A DNA stretch of 41,681 nucleotides from Akkermansia sp. (GCA_017472085.1 JAFUQZ010000054.1:1-41681); one strand, 5' to 3'. Counted from the first letter of the stretch, positions 26,373 to 35,117 are shown. Program-made: numbers and translations. Notes: generated by a model not told the origin, from the letters alone.

Positions 26373-27062
26373 TCACGCCTGCTTCTCTCGCACGGGGAGT
26401 CTCATGAGGCAGAAGAGACCGAGGGCGGGGAGCTGGAGCCAGAGGTAGTACCAGGGGGCGGCGCCCAGGTAGTCTAGCAGGCAGCCTTTCACCGGGCTGT
26501 ATTGGGTGAAGCCGTAATTGGTGTCCAGCAGGAGGTTGATGGGGATGACGCACAGCAGGTAGAGGTCTGCCAGCAGCACGGTGCGCCACACGTCCTTGTG
26601 CCGTGCACGCCACCCCAGCACCAGGGGGATGAGCAGTGCCGCCAGGGCCAGCATGCTGTGCGACCAGAAGAAGGTGAAGAAGCGGATGTTCGGGAAATCC
26701 ACTTGCAGGGTGGGGGTGATGAGGGCCTGGATGCTGGCGGCCAGTACCCCGAAGTAGACCAGAGCACAGGCCCAGCGCTTGCGCCACCACAGGGCAATGA
26801 AGGCCACAGGTGCCATGGCGGAGCAGAAGTGCAGCGGCAGGTTCTGTATCCACTCTTCATGCGGCATGATGCAGGCGTTGCAGATGTGCTCTGCGATGAA
26901 GGTGCTGCCCAGCATCAGTGCCAGAGCCCGGCAGAGCCGCTGTCGCCCGGCGGGGGCCATGCGGCGTGCCGCGCAGATGGTGAGTGTGCAGGTGATGAGG
27001 ACGATGGCTAGCACCAGGATATGGGATGCTGACCACCAGGTGAAAGGGTGTGAAGAATCCAT
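26373..27062 (-). CDS. YwaF-like (TIGR02206 type) integral membrane protein
   Basis: From the ATG at 27062 the product has 229 residues and about six membrane segments (SASHILVLAIVLITCTLTI, LPLHFCSAMAPVAFIALW, YFGVLAASIQALITP, SMLALAALLIPLVLG, LLLADLYLLCVIPINLLLD, LGAAPWYYLWLQLPALGLFC). Motifs NLPLHFC, HS in FFWSHSML, and NYGF match the TIGR02206/YwaF family, whose function is unsettled. A start at 27143 would overlap the upstream transporter gene by 56 bases and add a Pro-rich, non-membrane extension, so I rejected it. It lies 25 bases after the SBF-family gene and is probably cotranscribed. Confidence 0.8.
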   Translation of the reverse strand: MDSSHPFTWWSASHILVLAIVLITCTLTICAARRMAPAGRQRLCRALALMLGSTFIAEHICNACIMPHEEWIQNLPLHFCSAMAPVAFIALWWRKRWACALVYFGVLAASIQALITPTLQVDFPNIRFFTFFWSHSMLALAALLIPLVLGWRARHKDVWRTVLLADLYLLCVIPINLLLDTNYGFTQYSPVKGCLLDYLGAAPWYYLWLQLPALGLFCLMRLPVREKQA

Positions 27063-27087
27063 GGAGAGAGAAGTGAGAGGAGGGGTG

Positions 27088-28089
27088 TCAGTAGCCGCCG
27101 GAATCGGCTTCCGGTGTTTGCCAGCGGCGGGCGAGCCAGGCACAGACCATGAGCTGCACCTGGTGGAATACCATGAGCGGCAGCAGCAGGTTGTTGTCCA
27201 GATGCCCGAAAATGGCCATCATCATGGGGGCGCCCACGGCCAGGCTCTTTTTGGAACCGCAGAAGATGATGGCAATGCGGTCTGCACGGTTGAATTTCAG
27301 GGCGCGGCATGCCCCGTAGGCTCCCAGCTGTGCCAGAACCAGCAGTGCCAGACAGGCCAGCACCAGCCCGCCCAGGTGCAGGGCATCCAGCCGCTGCCAG
27401 TAGCCGGCTACGGTGGCGCCGGAGAATGAGGTGTAGACCACCAGCCAGATAGTGCCCTGGTCATTCCAGCGGATGAGTTCTTTCCTGTTGCGGACGAAGC
27501 TTTGCAGCCAGCGCTGGCTGAGCTGTCCCAGCACGAAGGGCAGGAGAATCTGGTAACAGATTTTCAGTACCGTGTCCATGCCGACGCTCACGTGGGAGGT
27601 GCCTGTGGAGAACAGGAATCCCACCAGCAGCGGGGTCAGAAATACGCCCAGCAGACTGGAAACGGATGCGGAACAGACGGCGGCCGGCACGTTGCCCCCG
27701 GCCACGGAGGTGAAGGCGATGCTGCTCTGCACGGTGGAGGGCAGGCAGGCCACATACACCAGCCCCATGAACAGGGCGGCCCCTGTCAGCGGTTCCAGCA
27801 GCGGGCGCAGCAGTGGTACGATTACCGGGAAAAAGACGAAGGTAAACAGAAATACCAGTGTCTGCAAGCGCCAGTTGAGGATACCCTCTATCACGGATTT
27901 GCGCGACAGTTTGACGCCGTACAGGTAGAACAGCAGGATGATGGCCGCATTGGTGAGCCAATCGAAGACTGCGGCTGCCGCGCCGCTGCACGGAATGAGC
28001 AGCCCCAGCACTACGCTGAGCAGAATCCCGGTGGTGAAGCGGTCGCGGTTGGCCAGGAATCGGTGCAGACGCTCGCGGATGCGGTTCAT
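27088..28089 (-). CDS. Bile acid:sodium symporter family transporter (SBF-like, YfeH type)
   Basis: The 333-residue protein has about nine to ten membrane segments in the inner membrane. Recognisable blocks are NAAIILLFYLYGVKLS, VYVACLPSTVQSSIAFTSVAGGN (the conserved core of the SBF/SLC10A7-like family), LPFVLGQ and FCGSKKSLAVGAPM. Members export or import organic anions with sodium; the real substrate is not bile acid in most bacteria. It starts 12 bases after the topB stop codon, so topB, this gene and the YwaF-like gene look like one minus-strand unit, though no functional link is evident. Confidence 0.85.
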   Translation of the reverse strand: MNRIRERLHRFLANRDRFTTGILLSVVLGLLIPCSGAAAAVFDWLTNAAIILLFYLYGVKLSRKSVIEGILNWRLQTLVFLFTFVFFPVIVPLLRPLLEPLTGAALFMGLVYVACLPSTVQSSIAFTSVAGGNVPAAVCSASVSSLLGVFLTPLLVGFLFSTGTSHVSVGMDTVLKICYQILLPFVLGQLSQRWLQSFVRNRKELIRWNDQGTIWLVVYTSFSGATVAGYWQRLDALHLGGLVLACLALLVLAQLGAYGACRALKFNRADRIAIIFCGSKKSLAVGAPMMMAIFGHLDNNLLLPLMVFHQVQLMVCAWLARRWQTPEADSGGY

Positions 28090-28101
28090 GGCGGCGGTGG
28101 C

Positions 28102-30969
28102 TTACTTACGCGGGGGGAACTCGTAGGTCACGCGTCCGGTGCCGGGGGTGAACACGAGGTAGGCGTCAAACTTGTTGCCGGTCTTGTGGCTCACGAAGCC
28201 CTGGATGAGGTCGGTCTTACCCCTGGTCAGCAGTTTGCCCACCATGTCGGCGGTCAGTTCCATGCCGCACATCACCTTCGGGACAACCAGCGGCTTGCGG
28301 TTCTTGCCGTAGGTGATACCATCCACATGCCAGGCATTTTCCGTTTCCAGCAATTCGTGCTCGCCTTTGCCTTTTACCTTGATGATGCCGTGGCGGTTGG
28401 CTTTGGACAAATCCTCCGCAGCGGCGCTGGCGGCGGTGAATTTCTTGTCGGCCTTGTCTTTGGACTGCTTGCTGCGGGCTTCGCGGGGCGGGAATTCGAA
28501 GCCGACGTTGCCCTTGGCGGTATCCAGCACGAGGAAGGCATCGAATGCCCGGTGGGTGCGCTGGGAGACAAAGCCGGTAATCAGCTCGCTCTTGCCCTCG
28601 GCCAGCACCCGGGCCAGCTGCTCGCGGGTGATGTCCTTGCCCAGAATGGTGCGCGACATGGAGAAGCCCTTGCCGTTGCTGCGGGCGAACTCCGGGATGC
28701 TCCACTGCTTGTCCGTTTCCATCACTTCCAGCTCGCCCTGGTTTTTCACGGTCATGGTGCCGATGGAGCCGGGGGCTTCTGCCTCTGCGGCATCCCCCCC
28801 GGCGGCCGGGCGGTCGTTCTCGAAGTAGAATGCTGCTTTCCAGGAGGCTTTTTCCGTGGCGGGTGCCACCAGCTGCAAGCCGGCCTTGAAGGGTTTGCCG
28901 AACTTGGAGCGGAAACCCTCCATGACGGGGAGTCTGCCCTGGGAAATCAGCTCGGCAATCTGGTCATCGCTCAGACTCAGCCCGGCATGTACGCGGCGGA
29001 TGCGGAACTTGCACTTGTGGCAGGAGATGGCATCCACGCGGCTGCTCAGGCCGGCCGCGCCGCAGGCGGGGCAGGTGAGTTCCAGGTCGGGGTTCTTGCC
29101 GTTCTGCATGTAGTCGCGCACGGCATCGACGATATCCGTGGTGTAGGAGCGTATCTCCTTCATGAAGGAATCGCGCTGCAGGTTGCCGGCCTCCATCTGC
29201 TTGAGGCGGTATTCCCACTCGCCCGTCAGCTCCGGGCTGGAGAGGGTGCTGAGGCCGATTTTGCCCAGCAGGTCGATGAGGTCCATGCCGCGGCGCGTGG
29301 CCATCAGCTCCTTGCCCTCGCGCGCAATGTATTCCTGTGTGATGAGTCCTTCGATGATGGCGGCGCGGGTGGCGGGGGTGCCCAGCCCGCGCTCCTTCAT
29401 GGCATCGGCCAAATCCTCGTCCTCCACCAGCTTGCCGGCGGTTTCCATGGCTGTCAGCAGGGTGGCTTCCGTATAGGCCGAGGGGGCTTTGGTGCGGTCT
29501 TCCACGGCTTCCACGCGCTCGGCCTTGACCTTTTCGCCCTTGCCCACGGCGCACAGCTCGTCTTTCTTGCGCTTGTCCGCGCCGTACAGGGCACGCCAGC
29601 CGGCGGCCAGCTGCACACGACCGTGGGTGTAGAAGAAATCAGTGGCGCCGGGGGAGGAGACGATGGTGGTGCGCTCTGTGTCCTCAAACTCTGCATTGGG
29701 CATGAATACGCCCAGGAATCGCTGCACCACGAGGTTGAAAATCCTGGCGGCATCGCCGGTGAGGTTCGCAAATTTGCCGGTGGGGATGATGGCGAAGTGG
29801 TCGCTGACCTTGCTGCCGTCGAACACGCGTTTGGAGGGGCGGATGCGGCGGTTATCCAGTATGTCCCGGGCAAATCCGGCAAAGTCCGGCAGGTTTTCGC
29901 CAATGGCGGCCACCGTGCGGGTGGCAACTTTCAGGTAATCGTTCGGCAGGAACTTGGAGTCCGTGCGCGGGTAGGTCAGCACCTTGTGCTTTTCGTAGCA
30001 TTCCTGGGCAATCTGGAGGGTGCGGCGGGCAGAGAATCCGAAGCGGTTGCTGGCTTCTTTCTGCAGCGAGGTGAGGTCGAAGAGCAGCGGCGCGGGCATG
30101 GAAACCGGCTTGCGCGTCTCTTTCACCTCTGCCGGGCGACCCTGGCAGCGCTCTGCAATGGCGGCGGCCAGCTCCGGCTCCCAGATGCGCTCACGGGTGC
30201 GCTGCGGGGCGGATTCGTCCTTTTTCCAGTCGGGGTTGAACCAGCGGCCCTCGTAGCTGCCGGCCTTGGCGGTGAATGTGGCGCGAACCTCGTGGTAGGC
30301 TTCCGGCACGAAGGAGAGAATGGCTTTCTGACGGGCTGCCAGCAGGGCGAGCGTGGGGGTCTGCACACGCCCGGTGGGGGTGACATTGAAGCCGCCGGCG
30401 CCGGATTGCAGCACGGTGAGGGCGCGGGTGCTGTTGAGCCCCACCAGCCAGTCCGACTCAGAGCGGCATACCGCCGCATCGGCCAGATGCTGCATTTCCT
30501 CATCCGTTTTCAGATGTTCCCAGGCTTCCAGAATGGAGTCATCCGTCATGCTCTGCATCCACAGGCGGCGAATGGGCTTGCGGATTTTGCCGTAGCGGAT
30601 GATGTTGCGGAAGATAAGCTCACCCTCGCGCCCGGCATCGCATGCGTTCACGATTTCGATGATATCCTTACTGCGGGCCAGCTTCAGCACCTTGCGGAGC
30701 TTGTCTGCCGATTTGGCGATGGGTTCCAGCTCCATGGCCTTGGGCATGACCGGCAGGTAGTCCATCTTCCAGGGGAGGCTCTTGCCGTCCTCCGTCTGGG
30801 GCTTTTTCTGTTCCACCAGGTGACCCACGGCGGAGGTGATGACCATGCTGTCGTTGCTGAACCCGCCGCTGCTTTCGTCTTTCTTGAATTTGCCCAGCTT
30901 CTTGCCGAGCACGCGGGCAAGGTCGCTGGCTACGCTGGGTTTCTCTGCGATGATGAGGGTTCTGGACAT
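28102..30969 (-). CDS. topB: DNA topoisomerase III (type IA)
   Basis: This 955-residue protein relaxes and decatenates DNA through a 5'-phosphotyrosine link. The TOPRIM domain is N-terminal with E9 (IIAEKPSVA) and DAGREGE at 111-117. The active-site Tyr is Y333 in VLTYPRTDS, with R335. A four-Cys zinc motif (CPACG, then CHKC) lies near residues 645-670. It is followed by three topoisomerase C-terminal repeats (ending GLQLVAP, FEFPPRE and YEFPPRK), the last two clearly duplicated. The length is above that of E. coli TopB because of these repeats, as is common in other phyla. Upstream on the minus strand TTGACA (31066-31071) is present but without a convincing -10. Confidence 0.95.
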   Translation of the reverse strand: MSRTLIIAEKPSVASDLARVLGKKLGKFKKDESSGGFSNDSMVITSAVGHLVEQKKPQTEDGKSLPWKMDYLPVMPKAMELEPIAKSADKLRKVLKLARSKDIIEIVNACDAGREGELIFRNIIRYGKIRKPIRRLWMQSMTDDSILEAWEHLKTDEEMQHLADAAVCRSESDWLVGLNSTRALTVLQSGAGGFNVTPTGRVQTPTLALLAARQKAILSFVPEAYHEVRATFTAKAGSYEGRWFNPDWKKDESAPQRTRERIWEPELAAAIAERCQGRPAEVKETRKPVSMPAPLLFDLTSLQKEASNRFGFSARRTLQIAQECYEKHKVLTYPRTDSKFLPNDYLKVATRTVAAIGENLPDFAGFARDILDNRRIRPSKRVFDGSKVSDHFAIIPTGKFANLTGDAARIFNLVVQRFLGVFMPNAEFEDTERTTIVSSPGATDFFYTHGRVQLAAGWRALYGADKRKKDELCAVGKGEKVKAERVEAVEDRTKAPSAYTEATLLTAMETAGKLVEDEDLADAMKERGLGTPATRAAIIEGLITQEYIAREGKELMATRRGMDLIDLLGKIGLSTLSSPELTGEWEYRLKQMEAGNLQRDSFMKEIRSYTTDIVDAVRDYMQNGKNPDLELTCPACGAAGLSSRVDAISCHKCKFRIRRVHAGLSLSDDQIAELISQGRLPVMEGFRSKFGKPFKAGLQLVAPATEKASWKAAFYFENDRPAAGGDAAEAEAPGSIGTMTVKNQGELEVMETDKQWSIPEFARSNGKGFSMSRTILGKDITREQLARVLAEGKSELITGFVSQRTHRAFDAFLVLDTAKGNVGFEFPPREARSKQSKDKADKKFTAASAAAEDLSKANRHGIIKVKGKGEHELLETENAWHVDGITYGKNRKPLVVPKVMCGMELTADMVGKLLTRGKTDLIQGFVSHKTGNKFDAYLVFTPGTGRVTYEFPPRK

Positions 30970-31142
30970 GGATGATACGTGTGGAAAGGTGTGCGAAATG
31001 ACGTGAATCTGCGCCGGGCCGCGGGCGCTCCGCTGTTTCTATTAGTGACAAATTTTTCGCAATTTTGTCAAGAAAAAATTGAGACATGGGCTGCGGCCGG
31101 CGAGAGCGGCAGAAGAAAAAAGCCACCGCCAACGCTTTGGCA

Positions 31143-31171
31143 TTGCCAGAAATGAGCAGAAAGAGTATACT
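31143..31171 (+). promoter_or_regulatory. Promoter of the UDP-sugar pyrophosphorylase gene
   Basis: TTGCCA (31143-31148), 17-bp spacer, TATACT (31166-31171). The predicted start near 31178 would leave only about two bases before the ATG at 31180. The -35 box is part of the small palindrome tggcattgcca. Confidence 0.6.
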
Positions 31172-31179
31172 GACGGTGT

Positions 31180-32514
31180 ATGAACAGTTTTGATGCCATT
31201 GAGCAGAAAATGCAGTCCGTGGGGCTTTCTCAGGCGGCCGTGAATGCGTTCCGCCACTGTGTGGGGGTGCTGACCTCTGAGCGCTCCATGATGATTCCGG
31301 AAGGCGAGATTGCCCCGGCTCAGGATGTGGCTGAGTGGGATGAGCTGGTGGCAGCCACCCCGGAGGCCGATGCCGCTCTGCTGGCTCAGGCGGTTCTGGT
31401 GAAGCTCAACGGCGGGCTCGGCACGAGCATGGGCCTGCAGAAAGCCAAGAGTCTGCTGGAAATCAAGCCCGGGGTTACTTTCCTGGATCTGATTGTGCGC
31501 CAGGTGAAGAGTCTGCGCGAGCGCGCCGGCTATCCGGTGAGCCTGCTGCTCATGAACTCGTTCTCCACCAGCGAGGATACCATGGCTCATCTGGCCCGCT
31601 ATACAGAAGGCGGTTTTGCCGACCCGGAGCAGGTGGAAATGATTCAGAACCGCGTGCCCAAGCTCTTGACGGATACGCTGGAACCGGTTTCTTTCCCGGA
31701 AAATCCGGATTTGGAGTGGTGCCCGCCCGGGCACGGCGATTTGTATCCTGCCATGGTGGGCTCCGGCTGGCTGGACAAACTGCTGGCTGCCGGGGTGAAG
31801 TACGCCTTTGTGTCCAATTCGGACAATCTGGGCGCCCAGCTGGACACGCGATTCCTGCGTTGGTTTGCAGAGAGCGGCGCGCCGTTTGTGATGGAGGTAA
31901 CCCGCCGCACGGAAGCGGATAAGAAAGGCGGTCATCTGGCGGTGCGCCGGAGCGATGGTCAGCCCTTGCTGCGCGAGGTGGCTCAGTGCCCGGAGGAGGA
32001 TGTGCCGGCGTTCCAGGATATTGACAAACACCGCTATTTCAACACCAACAACCTCTGGATTCGTCTGGATGCGCTCAAGTCGCTCATGGATGAACACGGC
32101 GGCCTCATGCCGTTGCCCGTCATTCGCAATATCAAGACCGTGAATCCGCGCGATGCGTCCACCCCCTCTGTCTACCAGCTGGAAGTGGCCATGGGCGCGG
32201 CGCTGGAATGCTTCCCGGGTGCAAAGGCTGTCTGCGTGCCGCGTTCCCGCTTCTTCCCGGTAAAGACCTGTTCGGATTTGCTGCTGCTGCGTTCGGATGC
32301 CGTGGTGATTGATGAGTCGGGAGCCATGGCGCTGGCGCCGGAATGCGGAGGTGTTGCCCCCGTGGTTCTGCTGGACGGCAAGACCTACAAACTGGTTGAT
32401 TCTCTGGATGCGCTCGGTGTGCCGTCGCTTAAGAACGTGAAGCGTCTGATCGTGAAGGGCCCCCACCGGTTTGCCGACGGCGAAGCCCTGAGCGGCGACG
32501 TGGAAATCGGCTGA
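31180..32514 (+). CDS. UTP-glucose-1-phosphate uridylyltransferase (UDPGP family)
   Basis: The 444-residue enzyme makes UDP-glucose (or a related UDP-sugar) from UTP and sugar 1-phosphate for cell-envelope polysaccharides. The nucleotide-binding loop LVKLNGGLGTSMGLQKAKS lies at about 70-89. Other family blocks are LLMNSFSTSEDT, PGHGDLYPAM, FVSNSDNLGA, KGGHLAVRR and FNTNNLWI. This is the eukaryotic UDPGP fold, not the bacterial GalU type. Eukaryotic-type enzymes occur in a few bacterial phyla including Verrucomicrobiota. UDP-N-acetylhexosamine as substrate cannot be excluded from sequence. The strong promoter sits only a few bases upstream of the ATG. Confidence 0.9.
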   Translation: MNSFDAIEQKMQSVGLSQAAVNAFRHCVGVLTSERSMMIPEGEIAPAQDVAEWDELVAATPEADAALLAQAVLVKLNGGLGTSMGLQKAKSLLEIKPGVTFLDLIVRQVKSLRERAGYPVSLLLMNSFSTSEDTMAHLARYTEGGFADPEQVEMIQNRVPKLLTDTLEPVSFPENPDLEWCPPGHGDLYPAMVGSGWLDKLLAAGVKYAFVSNSDNLGAQLDTRFLRWFAESGAPFVMEVTRRTEADKKGGHLAVRRSDGQPLLREVAQCPEEDVPAFQDIDKHRYFNTNNLWIRLDALKSLMDEHGGLMPLPVIRNIKTVNPRDASTPSVYQLEVAMGAALECFPGAKAVCVPRSRFFPVKTCSDLLLLRSDAVVIDESGAMALAPECGGVAPVVLLDGKTYKLVDSLDALGVPSLKNVKRLIVKGPHRFADGEALSGDVEIG

Positions 32515-32542
32515 TAGCGAGTGAAGTCATCATACTCCGGCC

Positions 32543-32902
32543 TTGCCAGTTTCCCCTCAGAAACGCGATGAGCTGCGGCTCCGCATGCAGCAGCTGGGCG
32601 TGCGCGAGAATGACCTTCAGGAGACCTTTGTGCGCGGCAGCGGCAAGGGTGGGCAGAAGGTCAATAAGACGAACAACGCCGTTTGTCTCATCCATGTCCC
32701 CAGCGGCATTGTGGTGAAATGCCACCGCGAGCGAGAGCGGGAAATCAACCGCTTCCTCGCCCGCCGTGCTCTCTGCGATGAGTTGGAGCACCGCCTGACC
32801 GGCGCTCCGGATGCCCACGCCGCCGACCGCCTGCGGCATCCCCGCCGCAAAGGCGGTCGCCCTGCCACCCGAGGGTTGCATATTGATTATCGCAAACCCT
32901 GA
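32543..32902 (+). CDS. Release-factor-like peptidyl-tRNA hydrolase (GGQ domain)
   Basis: The 119-residue protein is a stand-alone RF-1 catalytic domain, with GSGKGGQKVNKT at 32-43 (GGQ at 36-38) and HREREREINRFLARRAL. It would hydrolyse peptidyl-tRNA on stalled ribosomes, like ArfB/YaeJ or mitochondrial C12orf65. The Arg/Lys-rich tail (RLRHPRRKGGRP) fits the mRNA-channel tail of ArfB-type proteins, though it is short. No codon-recognition domain is present. The only start upstream of the conserved core is TTG at 32543 (a stop lies at 32522-32524); ATG at 32585 would remove 14 residues. The gene follows the UDPGP gene by 28 bases. Confidence 0.8.
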   Translation: MPVSPQKRDELRLRMQQLGVRENDLQETFVRGSGKGGQKVNKTNNAVCLIHVPSGIVVKCHREREREINRFLARRALCDELEHRLTGAPDAHAADRLRHPRRKGGRPATRGLHIDYRKP

Positions 32903-32915
32903 ATCGGCCATCTTC

Positions 32916-33064
32916 GAATTGGAATTTACGAATTTGGAGTTACGAATGACGAATTTGAAATTCCGCTCGCTCTGCTCGCATGATGAATGACGCTTAGCGC
33001 TAGTTAACAACATCTGCGCGCAGCGCAGCGAACGTTGAATTCGTAATTCGTCAATCGTAAATCC
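32916..33064. repeat. Long imperfect inverted repeat, REP/MITE-like
   Basis: Two related arms (about 32921-32961 and 33035-33064) contain shuffled copies of atttacgaatt and gaattacgaa in opposite orientation. The interior also folds back (gctcgctctgctcgc against gcgcgcagcgcagcg). The 300-bp gap between the release-factor-like gene and the Sel1 gene holds no gene and this element is most of it. The rest (33065-33230) shows nothing recognisable until the Sel1 promoter. Confidence 0.5.
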
Positions 33065-33230
33065 TGACAAAGTCAATTTGTCGAGCAGTCTTGAGTTTTC
33101 AGAGATGGCCGAATCCCGTATCGTTGGCTGAAGGGGTGAATATCTTATATTTCCTAAATAACGGGAAGAGCGTAAGCGTTCTGATAGGTAGTGAGCATCA
33201 GTTGCTTGGATGATGCGGCGGGGAATATGC

Positions 33231-33258
33231 TTGCAATCCCGGGGCATCATGCTAGTAT
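33231..33258 (+). promoter_or_regulatory. Promoter of the Sel1-repeat gene
   Basis: TTGCAA (33231-33236), 16-bp spacer, TAGTAT (33253-33258). The predicted start near 33265 supports the ATG at 33270 and rules out the ATG at 33210. The -10 box lies between the arms of a short inverted repeat (ggggca 33241-33246, tgcccc 33260-33265). Confidence 0.55.
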
Positions 33259-33269
33259 CTGCCCCACGT

Positions 33270-33602
33270 ATGAAGAGAAAGAAGCACCCCCACCGGAAAG
33301 GATTGTGCCGCGCCGCATTGTTGGTAGGAAGTCTGGCCGCCACCGGAGGGTTGAATATGTGTGCTTCTGTATCGCTCTGGCAGGGGCGGGGAGTGGAGGA
33401 AGTGGCGGACGTATCGCAGAACGTGAAGGCGTATCGCGCGGCGGCCGACCGCAACGACCGCGATGCACAATTCCGCCTGGGCTGCTGTTATCTGGACGGT
33501 CTGGGGGTGACTCCCGACCGCGCTTCTGCCGTCTATTGGCTGAAACAGGCTGCCGCTCAGGGACACCGCGATGCCCGCCTTCTTCTCAACCAATTGGGTT
33601 GA
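33270..33602 (+). CDS. Secreted Sel1-repeat protein
   Basis: The 110-residue protein has a basic N-terminus and a hydrophobic segment (MKRKKHPHRKGLCRAALLVG, then SLAATGGLNMCAS), likely a signal peptide or anchor. Two Sel1-like (TPR-related) repeats span about 50-110; the second is clear (AQFRLGCCYLDGLGVTPDRA, AVYWLKQAAAQGHRDARLL). Such repeats mediate protein contacts. The promoter just upstream fixes the start at 33270. It is a single gene with the His-rich peptide 80 bases downstream. Confidence 0.75.
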   Translation: MKRKKHPHRKGLCRAALLVGSLAATGGLNMCASVSLWQGRGVEEVADVSQNVKAYRAAADRNDRDAQFRLGCCYLDGLGVTPDRASAVYWLKQAAAQGHRDARLLLNQLG

Positions 33603-33682
33603 TTTTTTGCTGCCTGATACACAAAAACGGTTGTGTGCTGCGCCTGTATGGATGCAGGGCATGAAGCCCGCCGAACACAACC

Positions 33683-33949
33683 ATGAAAAAATACCTTTTA
33701 CCCCTGTTGCTCGCTGCGGCTGCCGTATGCTGCGTGGCTGACCGTGCGGAAGCTGTGGATGTAGCGGCCGCTCCGGCGTCTGCCGTCATTCCCGGTCTTG
33801 AGGAGGTGGTGGCCCACCACCGTCACCATTGCCCGCCGCCCCGGCACCATCGCCACCGCGGCTGCCCGCCGCCGCATCGTCATCGCGGTTGTCCGCCGCC
33901 ACCTCCGCCACCCCGCCGCTGCCACAGCTTCCTGTGGTTACGCTGGTAA
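33683..33949 (+). CDS. Secreted His/Pro/Cys-rich peptide, possible metal binder
   Basis: The 88-residue product has a clear signal peptide (MKKYLLPLLLAAAAVCCVAD, cleavage near AEAVD). Its mature half is made of His, Pro and Arg with repeated units HRHRGCPPP (three near-copies at about 52-78) and four Cys. Such composition can bind zinc, copper or nickel in the envelope, but no family is known. Because the repeats are GC-rich, other frames are open too. The signal peptide, and the intrinsic terminator right after the stop, support this frame. Confidence 0.6.
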   Translation: MKKYLLPLLLAAAAVCCVADRAEAVDVAAAPASAVIPGLEEVVAHHRHHCPPPRHHRHRGCPPPHRHRGCPPPPPPPRRCHSFLWLRW

Positions 33950-33976
33950 GGTGTGCCCGCCAACCTTAAAAATATC

Positions 33977-34005
33977 GCCCATTCCTCCTCCCGGGAATGG
34001 GCTTT
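33977..34005 (+). terminator. Intrinsic terminator after the His-rich peptide gene
   Basis: A perfect 9-bp stem (gcccattcc 33977-33985, ggaatgggc 33991-33999) is followed by ttttt. The loop-side half of this hairpin is repeated at 35282 on the other side of the abi gene. Confidence 0.8.
33982..33996 (+). repeat. 15-bp direct repeat, left copy flanking abi
   Basis: The sequence ttcctcccgggaatg occurs here inside the terminator hairpin and again at 35282-35296, exactly 1300 bp away. The two copies bracket the Abi_2 gene. Confidence 0.6.
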
Positions 34006-34036
34006 TTGTGGGTATCCTTTCATGTTGACCGGATTA

Positions 34037-35092
34037 TTATTTCCAGAGATCATGAGTGAACCATTGCCGGTGTCCGAATCCGATGTGTTTGTATATATCC
34101 GGATGCGGTGAGTTGGGATGATTCAGTAATTCCTGAAGCCGTTCTGACCAACGACTGCAGGCGGCAGAATGTTTCAGGAGCAACCGACAAATGGTAAGAA
34201 CCGTTGCCGTCCTGTTGTTATCGCGGTGCAATTGTATGGGTGGTTGACCGGGAAGCAGTTGAGCCGGATGACGCCAGCCGGATGAAGAAGCGTCCCATAC
34301 ATAATCCCATTCCGGAATCCTGGGGTATTTCAGGCTGTTTGCCGCTTTTCCCGATAACCACACGCGATTCCAAATGCGGCCCTGATGTGCGCAGGTGTTT
34401 CGGACATCGTTGAGCAGGTTGATGCACGAGATGAAGAATCTGTAATCCTTAAACCCAAAATTGGCAGCAATTGATTGGCATACACGAGGCAGTAGTCCGC
34501 GAGTAAGCAGTGATGCAAGGTTGCCGAAAGTGGTAAACTCCACAAACACCCAGATGGGAAGCTCTTTTGCCCTGGTGATGCCGTATTGTTGCCTGTGATG
34601 AATGGCAAAGTCCTCGTTGCTTCGCTTGTAATATTTGTCTACGGTATCCAGAAATTCTGCGAAGGCACTTTTAGCTGTGGGGGAATGGTTTTTCCCCGTT
34701 GTAAAACTTCTGCGGTAAGATTTGCTGTTTTTTTGCGGGACGCTCAGGTTTGTTTCTTTTGCCCAAATGTGGGCTATTTGAGTTCTTAAAGCAATTTCAA
34801 TGCGGGAGATGGCCTCAAATATAAGGGAGCGTAGCCTCCGATCAAACATGTAGTATGCCCGAATTGTTTCCCAATAGGTATTTGGTTGAAATAAGTCACT
34901 TTTTTTCCCGTTCGATAAGGGAAGCCGGAACGGATACCAGTAGGCAGAAAAACGATAGTAGTTGATATAACGCAAATCCGCTTCTATCAGGGCAATCAAG
35001 TCCTGGCTCGAGAGACCCCGATGACTCTCCATGCCGCGTTGTATCAAGAGTTTGGCTTGATCTGAAAAAGAGAGGAAAGGCTTGATTGACAT
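34037..35092 (-). CDS. Abi_2 (AbiD/AbiF-like) abortive-infection protein
   Basis: The 351-residue protein matches the Abi_2 family. The blocks are QAKLLIQRGM near the start, LRYINYYRFSAYWYPFR (about 41-57), MFDRRLRSLIFEAISRIEIALRTQ (recognisable in parts, about 85-108), and RNTCAHQGRIWNR (about 237-249). The last is an RxxxxH motif as in HEPN ribonucleases. Members of the family abort phage infection, probably by RNA cleavage. The gene is alone, AT-richer than its neighbours, and bracketed by a 15-bp direct repeat, which points to a mobile cargo. The leader has two hairpins and a TATAAA box 14-20 bases before the ATG. Confidence 0.85.
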   Translation of the reverse strand: MSIKPFLSFSDQAKLLIQRGMESHRGLSSQDLIALIEADLRYINYYRFSAYWYPFRLPLSNGKKSDLFQPNTYWETIRAYYMFDRRLRSLIFEAISRIEIALRTQIAHIWAKETNLSVPQKNSKSYRRSFTTGKNHSPTAKSAFAEFLDTVDKYYKRSNEDFAIHHRQQYGITRAKELPIWVFVEFTTFGNLASLLTRGLLPRVCQSIAANFGFKDYRFFISCINLLNDVRNTCAHQGRIWNRVWLSGKAANSLKYPRIPEWDYVWDASSSGWRHPAQLLPGQPPIQLHRDNNRTATVLTICRLLLKHSAACSRWSERLQELLNHPNSPHPDIYKHIGFGHRQWFTHDLWK

Positions 35093-35117
35093 AAGGTGAC
35101 GTGCCTTTTATAATGGC

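Noticed and set aside
27502..30975. Open frame of 1157 codons on the plus strand
   Set aside because: It is antisense to topB and the SBF-family gene, both of which have full sets of family motifs. The product is low-complexity Gly/Ala/Gln/His.
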